Positions 56,338 through 64,000 of a stretch of DNA of 64,000 bases are shown piece by piece. The position numbers were made by a program, and so were the translations under genes. Origin of the DNA: Phragmites australis (Eukaryota; Streptophyta; Magnoliopsida; Poales; Poaceae); assembly GCF_958298935.1 (NCBI RefSeq), contig NC_084942.1, forward strand, positions 6,827,501 to 6,891,500, read 5' to 3'. The stretch's first letter is position 1; each line of letters begins with the position of its first letter. The notes under the pieces are model-generated. The model was not told the origin of the DNA, did no database searches, and was given only the letters and a program-made list of their open reading frames with translations.

Positions 56338-57126
56338 GAGCAACTCTAACCGACTGACTAAATCTCGCTTACTATATCTTTATATAAAGAGCCTCTATAA
56401 AAGATTTCCTCTCTATTTCTCTACGCGCTCCAACCGACTCCTTAAATCTCACTCCTTAAATTCCACTCCCATATATTTTATTAGTATCCTATAAATAAAA
56501 AATATTTGCAACAACTATATTTCTAACGGCTAAATTTTGTATATGCTTGAATTTTATTTGAATTCAAATTGAATTAAAAGAAGAATATCACAAGAAATTA
56601 TAAAAATACATATAAATATAGCATTAAAAGAAACTCATTTTTTCACCATATAACCTAGGGCTAAAAATAATTTTAGAAATTAGTCCATCATGTAAGAAAA
56701 ATATTAATAAATTTTTTCAAAGTTTTGGGAATTTATTTGAGGTCTTAACAATTATTAGAAGTTATAAAAGTAGATTTTTTTTATAATTTTAGTTTAAATT
56801 TTACATAGGTTTTTTAGTTGAATCTAGTTAAAATGGTTGCACATTAATTATAAAATATGTACAAATATTTTTAGGATTTTTATAGCAACAGAAGATCACT
56901 GTTTGAACAGAGGAAACGGGAAAAAAGGAATTGAAGCTGCCAATACTGTTCACCCGCGGGTATAGAGCCTCTCTCTCCTGCTAGCTACACTGAAGAGCGA
57001 GACAGACTGGAAACGAAATGCACAGATCTAGCGAGGGAGTTGGTGAGTGGAATGGAGATGATTTTTTAAGATTGATAGCTACTTTTGATGATAGAAAGCT
57101 GCTACGGAAGCCGGTTAAAGTTGCTC
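56338..57126. mobile_element. Tourist-like (PIF/Harbinger) MITE (789 bp)
   Basis: The ends are GAGCAACTCTAACCG on the left and CGGTTAAAGTTGCTC on the right, near-perfect inverted repeats. The duplication TAA flanks both sides (56335-56337 and 57127-57129). The interior is AT-rich without transposase; the 61-codon frame at 57018 is not a gene. It ends about 235 bases past the stop codon of the ARGOS-like gene. Confidence 0.82.
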
Positions 57127-57129
57127 TAA

Positions 57130-57362
57130 CTAAGCAAAACAAAATTTACCTAGTATTCATGTACTTTCCTCCTTATGCTACTAACATGACCTACAGTACA
57201 TAATATAATCCAATCAAATGCAGAAAGCACATTTAGCATTCTGTTCTATCAACTGATTTTCTTCTAATCCCTGTTTCTGGAAAAACAATATTTTAAATTC
57301 CTTGCTCTCATTTTATGCATACACAAATAAAGCCGGAATGAAAACAATTACAAAAGAAATAG
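57130..57362 (-). other. Presumed 3' UTR and downstream region of the ARGOS-like gene
   Basis: It lies between the ARGOS-like stop codon and the MITE. On the minus strand it is AT-rich. No firm polyadenylation signal is assigned. Confidence 0.45.
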
Positions 57363-57725
57363 TTACAAGTACGAGGACGCCATGCTCCTCATATCCGAAG
57401 GCACGAAGGTGGCCAGCGCCGCCAGGAGCAGGAGCAAGCACACCGGCACCAGCAGCAGCATCGACGGCGGTGGCGGCAGAGGCGGCAGGACCAGCGGCAG
57501 CACGATCAGCGACACGGCGACGCAGACCATCACCAGAAACGCCTCGGTGCTAAGGCCGCTCGTCGGTGGCGTCGGTGACGGCGCATTCTGGTGCTGTCCC
57601 TTCGTGGCGTTCTGCCTGCAGACGATCACCGCGTGCCTCCTGCTCTGCCGCCTCGGCCGCTGGTCTCCGACAAGCTGATCGGTCTCCATTGCCATGAGCA
57701 ATTCAACCAGCATGTAATGAAACAA
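57363..57725 (-). CDS. ARGOS: ARGOS-like (organ-size-related) small membrane protein
   Basis: The intact frame encodes 120 residues, or 110 if the third Met (57695, MAMETDQLV) is the start, which looks more like relatives. The C-terminal half is the OSR domain: two hydrophobic helices (about 62-80 and 89-107) joined by the diagnostic proline motif LPLVLPPLPPPP (76-87), ending VPSDMRSMASSYL, as I recall for cereal ARGOS proteins. ARGOS proteins sit in ER/Golgi membranes. They promote organ growth and lower ethylene sensitivity by acting on the receptor-regulating RTE1 step. The N-terminus is polar and basic. The gene has no intron in the coding part. No stop or frameshift is seen, and GC content rises as in grass genes. 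Confidence 0.88.
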   Translation of the reverse strand: MFHYMLVELLMAMETDQLVGDQRPRRQSRRHAVIVCRQNATKGQHQNAPSPTPPTSGLSTEAFLVMVCVAVSLIVLPLVLPPLPPPPSMLLLVPVCLLLLLAALATFVPSDMRSMASSYL

Positions 57726-57830
57726 TGAGTTTGTTCTGAAGACTGGTGGAAATCTGATGGATGGCAGTCTTCTGTCAAAGATTCTTTTTGCTTGGAAAGA
57801 AATCTTCTGAAAAAGATTTCTTAGCTCTAA

Positions 57831-58012
57831 CTGCAGTATCCAATGGAGGCCACAAGCTTTGGAAGATTTGCAGCAACAATACCTGCGATAAAATGATGAA
57901 TATTAAAGAGATTTCCAGTTGCAATCCCTGCAGTATCCAATGGAGGTCACAAGCTTTGGAAGATTTGCAGCAACAATACCTGCGATAAAATGATGAATAT
58001 TAAAGAGATATC
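57831..58012. repeat. 98-bp tandem duplication upstream of the ARGOS-like gene
   Basis: CTGCAGTATCCAATGGAGG and the next 63 bases occur at 57831 and again at 57929 with one difference in the first 82 bases. In gene orientation the units lie about 105-290 bases upstream of the first ATG, in the 5' UTR or proximal promoter. The near identity points to a recent event. Confidence 0.92.
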
Positions 58013-59519
58013 CGGTAACATGCATATCAAGTGCCTCATGTTTGATTTATTTTACCCACAAATACAAGGAAAGACAGAGCTAGTGACTTGTAGTTCAGAT
58101 AAAGCTCAAGATGCAAAAAGACAGAAAGACAACAAGAACAACTTAACAAGAACATCAGGATAACAGAGATTACACATGAAGAAAAGGTATGCACCTCTGA
58201 TCTTGAGCCTGGCTTGCCTGCTGCTTCTTCCCTTTCTTGGCTTCCCAAGCGGGTGGATCTTCAGCTTAATACCACCCCGGAGGATCAAGAGCACAAACGG
58301 AGAACGGCAACGCACCTGGAATTTCCGTAGTTGACCAGGAAAGAAAAGATGGAAACCATTAGAGTTGTGCAAGAACAACTAACAAAGTTTGTTCCAATCC
58401 TGCAACACAAAAAGTGCAGGACTAAATGGCGACCTGCTATGCTAGCTGAGGCAGGCAGATATGCTTGTGCAGACGAACAGAAACTGGATTGCTTTTCGTG
58501 ATGCGGGGGGAGCATGGCCATCATGGGCAGGCCGCCATTTTATCTGTGGACTGAGGATGGCGGTTTTGAACTCTTGGAGGGCTGTAGGGGCAGGGAGGAG
58601 GATAGGTGCATTGCATCAAGGACCAAGTGGAAGCAAGGTGGGCCATGGTCTTTCCTACTTGTAAGGCACATAGGCAGGTTTAGTCCAGAGGGGCAGGGTA
58701 AAAGGTTTAATTTTTTTTGGATTCAAAGGTTTAATTAATTGGCTAATTTCCAAGATGGCCCTGTTGATCTAAATATACTTCATTTTAGAGGAAGGATCAT
58801 TAATTGCCATTATTGATCTCCAATGTTCTCATGGTTGTCACTCGTCTCCTCGTTGTCTTAGTGCTCAGGACAAGTACAATGCATGTGTTTAGAGTTTAGA
58901 GAAACCCATAGAAAAATAAAACTAAGTTTAGCTCCTTGCCACTTAGACATACCAAGTGCTTATTTCGTACCATCCATGTTTAAGTAGGTACTGATGCCTA
59001 ACATATTCTTTCCATCTAACAACATCTGATTTATGGATGTGACTACTTTTTAAGTGCTTGAAACAATCATTTTTTTTTTCTTCTGATCAGCATCCTAGAC
59101 CCTTGAATCAAATCCAACCACCTCGACTCATAAGTAGTTGGACATTGATCAAAGGCCTGCAACGGTGATTTAAAACTAAGTTACTTTTAAACACTTGAAA
59201 AATAGCAAAACTGGTAAGTTATAGATAATATAACCATTTAAGCACATGCAAAGAGGTGCTGTCAGTAGAGGAGATGAATTTTATGTGGGTGCTTGATGAC
59301 GTGGATATATTCTTGCCTTTAAGTGACTTTTTACCAGCATATCAAATTATGCTCTTATGTTTTAGATCCGATGAAACTCACTAGCATGATGCAGAAAAAA
59401 ATTCAGGCTCAAAAAAAAATCGGAAGTCAACAAGATTTGGTTATTGGTTTAAAAAATCCGAATGACATTTGGCTTTATGAAAATGTTTTTATCATCGATT
59501 AATAAAATCAATTATACAT
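58013..59519. other. Upstream region of the ARGOS-like gene and intergenic DNA
   Basis: The first part should hold the ARGOS promoter, which faces left, but I could not fix a TATA box. A 90-codon minus frame at 58106-58378 and plus frames at 58461-58738 have no recognisable domain; they could be leader sequence or chance. The rest is AT-rich with no gene seen. Confidence 0.4.
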
Positions 59520-60010
59520 ATATTTATTTAAAGTAAGGATACACAATTATCAATTGTGCGTATCAAATAGGAGGATATGATATTTTATACAGGTTCGGGC
59601 TTCGCTTAAGATAACATCCATATATTATGTGTTGTCTTAATTAATCACAGGAGAAGACAATTATAATGTGGGTATGTCTAGATCTACTCGTATAAATCTC
59701 GACGAGTTCTCTGGTATTCTAAATCTCGCTATGGATCTCAATTGATTGTTTCTACATGTATCCAATCTCGCATTACTTCTGTTTGTCTCTCTTTCTAGCT
59801 TATTTTGTGGCTCGTTTTTCACTCTCCTTTTCACTCCGACTTCTCCTTCGACGTACCCCTCCTTTCCTTATATAGTCGGATCAGAACTGTGCACCATACT
59901 TATAGTCTCAAGCGTAGAATATTCGCATATGCCATATTTATCTCATAACGATTATAAAATCTACGTACAAGATGACAGATACATATATGATAGTAGTCCA
60001 TCCTCATGAT
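59520..60010 (+). repeat. Possible LTR remnant
   Basis: TACAGGTTCGGGCTTC, followed by a leader-like pyrimidine stretch and CCTTATATAGTCGG near 59867, recalls the R/U5 region of grass gypsy LTRs. No edges or coding domains support it. Confidence 0.25.
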
Positions 60011-61840
60011 ATATTGTATTTCTAGTAATTTCTTAATTATTGACTACCAAATTCTCATCAGTTTTAGTTTTAGTTTTTCTAAGAGGAACTAGCTACTGAT
60101 ATATGGTTGACATAGAAATGAAAATACGATGGAATTTAGTATATTTTCTTTAAAATAAAGCCAAATGTACACCGAATTGGAAAAAATGGGCCAAATTCAA
60201 ATATAAATTTCTTAATTGGTTTGTAAGGTAAGTGTTTCGGTTACCAGCAGCCGCGGTTAAGATTATTTTCTTGCATGTATGGTTTGGTCATCTATACTGA
60301 TTTGTCCTGCATTTACGCTGGAACTCTGTCAATGCTAAATTTTCTTTCGACCAGCTTTCAGTGTTCGGGTGAAGAGCAGTTTGGAAAAAGGGACAGACGA
60401 GGCAGAATTGATAGGTGCTGATTGCAGGAGCCTGAAGGTTCCTCCCCCTTCGCTGCATTTGCGTGTGCTATCCATGAGTTGATTTATTCGGTTGGTCTCA
60501 ATTCTCACACCCCCGCCTTTTTCCACCATTGTCCCAGAAATTTAGGTAACTTTTTATAGGTTTCTAATCAAGAATTGTATTTTGACATGTACATATGGTA
60601 CTTTTGCAATATCACTGTCCTGTTCGTTGAGACTTTTCTTAAAAATCATTACCATAAAAACAGTCATATTAGACGGCTTATTGTAGACGGATCTTGGTAA
60701 CCACCTGAGATAAAATATCACATACAGTTCGTAATGTGTCTTATCCCAATAGTTCCAAACAAGAACAGTGTGAGATAATTATTATCTCAGACAGTTCTTG
60801 ACCTATCTGAGATAACCAAACAATTATCATTGATGCTCAATCCCCATCTAACATGAGAGTTTTCAAGCCAGAGATGAACCATTATGTGGTATTGAAGAAA
60901 AATGACCGTTGAAATTGATTTGCACCCTGCCTTCCCGTCTTAAAGAAATATCGCAGTACATTGGATGCGTTGGATTGTACCCGCATATATATATACATAG
61001 GAAATGTATTTCTGGATTCTAATCGTATAAAATTCTTGTATTTTTTCCTTATTCCAAATGGATCATTAACTATACTATCAAACTCCTGAGATGAACTCGT
61101 ACACGGAATCCTTGGATAAACATGATTGCTACGTTGGGTGACCGGCGGATCTTGAATTTCCATGTTAAGTGGACTTCGTCTTGTGCCCATTTAACTTCAT
61201 AGTTTCCATAGGTCTTCGTCTTGTGCCCATTTATCTGAAGCCTTTAATTTGCTGCAGAAGAGCATGCACGGGTGAGAACGCAGCGGCCTGCTAGTTCGCT
61301 CGCCACCGACCCCGTCCATCTCGTGGTTCACATGCATGCACGCACGAAAATCATTTTCCCAATAAATTACATAGTTTATGATTCCTCTGTATGTGGCATG
61401 AAATCTGAACGACAAGTGGGCTCGGCCTTTGCTGGGCATGGTGGATTATTCATGTAGGAGTGGCAGTCAGTGTAAAAACTCTGAACTTGGAAGGGGGTGA
61501 TTGGTTGCTTATATTATGAAAGTTGTTAGCGTCTGGACGTCTGATCTATCAGATATTCTAACAGTTTGTTAGAACATTAAAAATAACATTTTTAACGTCA
61601 GAATGACTGTTTGCAACATATTAAAATAGCACATCGTATGTATCCAATTTAGGAGAAAATTTTCTATCATAATATTACGACTTGTTTCATGTAATATTTT
61701 CATACAAAACCTATGTGTTACTAACCTTGAGCTCGTCACATGAGATCTGGGATGAGTTTCACTCTTTGACCAATCCTATGGTAAAAATGGCATAGAAAAT
61801 ATCTAGATCCTAAAAAATCGAGTTTCTTAGCCTAAATCAC
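60011..61840. other. Intergenic DNA, no gene found
   Basis: Only short frames occur. 60655-60830 contains repeated and inverted GAGATAA / TTATCTCAGACAG words, perhaps the decayed end of a CACTA element. Nothing else is recognised. Confidence 0.4.
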
Positions 61841-62120
61841 AACATCAACCACACAAACAATTATAACATTCAACAATTACTATTGTAACATATCAAAAAA
61901 CATATAGCAACATCTCAAAAACTAGCAACATTTAAAACTAGCTATGTAAACACTCAATCAAACAATTTTACAATAACTGCAACATCAGCTACACAAACTA
62001 TTATAACATTCAACAATTGCTATTGCAACATCTCAAAACACATATTGCAACATCCCAAAAACTAGCAATATTTAAAACTATCTATGAAAACACTCAATCA
62101 AACAATTTTACAACAACCAT
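61841..62120. repeat. Tandem repeat, two units of 140 bp
   Basis: AACATCARCYACACAAACWAT and the sequence after it, including ACATTCAACAATT, AAAAACTAGCAA and AACACTCAATCAAACAATTTTAC, occurs at 61841 and again at 61981 in the same order with scattered substitutions. Confidence 0.88.
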
Positions 62121-62300
62121 AAGCCTGCAACGTTCAAAAAGTGTAACTGCAATATTCTTGAAGTATGAATACAACGTCTAAAAACTAGAACAGAAAAGTA
62201 CAAAAGGCTGCAACAACCCGATAACAAGTTTGCAACAACTGAAGTAAGCAGTTGCAACAAATGAAGAGTCCAGTTGCAACACCTCCTTGTTGGGTCTCCA
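62121..62300. repeat. Dispersed TGCAACA motif cluster
   Basis: TGCAACA or TGCAACG recurs about seven times in 180 bases, continuing the GCAACATC theme of the tandem repeat to its left. The pattern resembles the subterminal region of some grass DNA transposons, but no terminal inverted repeat was found. Confidence 0.5.
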
Positions 62301-62718
62301 TCTAGTAAAATTTGGCAATCTCAGACCACGATGGCGACAAATCGAGGCTACTACGACCTCTTCATGCAAGTGACCATCACTTTCTTGAGTTCTCTGCTGC
62401 AACGCAGCCTTCATCGGGCATGCGCAGGGGGAGGAAGGGGCCTGGACTAGAGTGCAAGAGCAAGCTACACTCGACTGGAGATGATGGCCACAACATTGCC
62501 TTGTCGAGGTCTCTATCTCACTAAATCCAGTGAACTCTAGCCACGATGACACCAAATCAAGGGAGCTCCGGCCTCTTCACCGCAAGGTCTTGTGGCCCCA
62601 CAACCTTCCTCGAGCGCATGCAGGGGAGAGAGGGGGGGCGAGGTTGGGGGAGACAGGGAGTTGGAGGCTATGGGCCATGGCATGTTGTGGTCTGGTGCTC
62701 TTGATGGAGAATTGGCGA
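62301..62718. other. Unassigned segment between the repeat clusters
   Basis: Frames on both strands (for example 62178-62555 minus) have no domain. Two partial copies of a motif are visible: CTCTATCTCACTAAATCCAG and CTCCATCTAGTAAAATTTGG, with CCACGATG nearby, about 240 bases apart. This suggests an old local duplication. Confidence 0.4.
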
Positions 62719-63094
62719 CATGGAGTTGAGAGCAAGGTAGGAGACAACTGATGAGGATGAGAACTACTAGTTGATGGCTGGACGGACGTGAGCTGTTTAT
62801 TGTTTTTGGTTGCTAGAAACTTTGGGTCTGGTCTTAGCTAAGCATGGGGAACACGTGTGCACCAGGTCCAAAAACGAAGATTACCAGTGCATCGGGGCAT
62901 TGGAGGCATGGAGTTGAGAGTAGGGTGGGAGACAACTGATGAGGATGAGAACTACTAGTTGATGCTTGGATGGACGTGAGCTATTTATTATTTTTTGTTG
63001 CTAGAAACTTTGGATCTGGTCTTAGATAAGCATGGGGAACACATGTGCACTGGGTTCAAAAACAGAGATTGCCGGTGCACTGGGGCCGTCCGTT
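62719..63094. repeat. Tandem duplication, two units of 188 bp
   Basis: CATGGAGTTGAGAGYARGGT and the following block (GACAACTGATGAGGATGAG, GCTAGAAACTTTGG, AAGCATGGGGAACAC) occur at 62719 and again at 62907. Similarity is about 90 percent by eye. Confidence 0.9.
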
Positions 63095-63399
63095 TCATCA
63101 AACTACAGCAGATGGCAGATGATGCATCCGAGAGCGAATTGCTCGTATCAGACGTAAGAGTCTGAGCATTTCCGTATATCAATTGATACATGTCTCTTTT
63201 TTTACGAGTATAAGTTGGATGTGCACACACCACGCTCATGCTCACGTTGATGTGCCATGGTGTAACTCATGCAGGACCTGCTATTAGGGTTAAACTCTCT
63301 GGGTTTGCAAGATAGTGTTTGGTTTTATATGTCTTTCATTTTTATGTTTCCTTGTGGGATGATGTTCAGGGCATCACCTTAAATCTGGAAGCCCAAATA
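63095..63399. other. Spacer before the right-hand LINE
   Basis: No coding or repeat content recognised. The upstream edge of the LINE fragment is not sharp and may lie inside this stretch. Confidence 0.4.
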
Positions 63400-63991
63400 C
63401 AATAGTACGGAGGTGGACAAAAGATGATGTTTATACCATAAAGAGTGCCTACAACATTCAATTTCTAAGAGCTATGAGGAAACCACACATATTGCCAATA
63501 TTGAAAGCTAAATTAGAGCCTAAGTGTAAATTTTTCTCTTGGGTGCTCTTGCTAAGAAAGCTCCTAACAACAAATAATTTGGCAAAGAGATGATGGCCAC
63601 ATGATTAGACATGTAAACTATGATATGTGGAAAATAAAACACCAACACACTTATGCAAAGATAGTACTTTCACAAAGGAAGTATGGAAAGAAGTCACTAC
63701 TTGGACGGGCTTTTTTCTCAATTGCCAGAATTCTCTGAAGCCGCAACGGTGAACACTTGGTGGCACAAGGCACGGAGGAAGATTGATGCTCCACTTCGAA
63801 ATGAGTTTGACGATATGGTAATCTACTTTTGGTGGAACATATGGAAAGAAAGAAATCCAAGAATCTTTCAAACTGAGTGGTTTTCTGTGGTGCAAGTTGG
63901 TTTTAAGGTGAAGGAGGATATTGACCAGAGACGTCTTGCCTTTCGACACGATTCAAGTGATCTGCCCTCCTCGTTTAGCCTTTCCTCCTAA
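63400..63991 (+). pseudogene. LINE ORF2 C-terminal fragment (zf-RVT region)
   Basis: The frame starting near 63405 reads RRWTKDDVYTIKSAYNIQF and then KCKFFSWVLLLRKLLTTNNL, typical of the region after the RT of plant L1-type elements. After stops near 63590 it continues in another frame with TCKLC, THLCKDSTFTKEVWKEV (a Cys/His zinc-like segment) and WWNIWKERNPRIFQ, to a TAA after 63989. The cysteine cluster and W-NIWKERN are usual in the zf-RVT domain. The 3' UTR and A tail would lie beyond the window. Confidence 0.75.
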
Positions 63992-64000
63992 GGATAGCCA

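Noticed and set aside
58106..58378. 90-codon minus-strand frame upstream of the ARGOS-like gene, considered as an upstream exon
   Set aside because: No splice signals link it to the ARGOS frame and it has no known domain. A leader function remains possible.
60240..60262. CCAGCAGCCGCGG, a match to the universal 530-loop sequence of small-subunit rRNA
   Set aside because: Only about 13-16 bases match. The flanks show no rRNA similarity, so it is a chance word.
62178..62555. 125-codon minus-strand frame
   Set aside because: It crosses the repeat cluster, has no recognised domain and no conserved start context.

Overview
This window is nuclear DNA from a grass (Poaceae) and is mostly transposable elements. 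The signs of a grass are: a long-LTR copia element with Sirevirus hallmarks, Stowaway and Tourist-type MITEs, CACTA elements with subterminal repeats, GC-rich 3' kinase exons beside AT-rich introns, and a cereal-type ARGOS gene. I see no rRNA or tRNA gene and no CRISPR array. Two host loci are recognisable. One is a broken leucine-rich-repeat receptor kinase of subfamily VIII-1 (the HPCA1/CARD1 group), spread over 26744-40284 on the plus strand. The other is an apparently intact ARGOS-type small membrane protein at 57363-57725 on the minus strand.

Layout. 1-4224: decayed LINE, plus strand. 5191-16067: minus-strand Sirevirus-type copia with two 1963-bp LTRs. 16068-20028: 3' part of a gypsy LTR abutting a truncated minus-strand copia. 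20213-26143: plus-strand short-LTR copia split by a solo LTR (22890-24195). 26268-26522: Stowaway MITE. 26744-40284: receptor-kinase pseudogene, interrupted just before its transmembrane segment by a 9.6-kb minus-strand copia (28890-38500, target duplication CTCTT). That copia carries a Tourist-like MITE (32989-35355), which carries a gypsy solo LTR (33208-35242, duplication AGCAG). 40826-42690: CACTA elements. 42690-44225: tandemly duplicated gypsy LTR/gag fragment. 44509-48473: hAT element with 8-bp duplication, a decayed transposase and a second vestigial BED-finger ORF. 49568-50815: 627-bp tandem duplication. 51951-54531: copia-type solo LTR split by a CACTA element. 54710-55799 and 56338-57126: two MITE-like elements. 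57363-57725: ARGOS-like gene with a 98-bp tandem duplication just upstream. 58013-63100: intergenic DNA with local tandem repeats. 63400-64000: 3' part of a second LINE.

How the parts relate. Insertion order can be read from the nesting: kinase gene, then copia, then MITE, then gypsy LTR, which later recombined to a solo LTR. Every retrotransposon coding region seen carries stops or frameshifts, so none looks autonomous. The hAT transposase has a frameshift and lacks two residues expected for catalysis. The kinase pseudogene also has frameshifts, lost splice donors and a deletion away from the insertion, so it cannot make a complete receptor. The only coding sequence I would call functional is the ARGOS-like gene.
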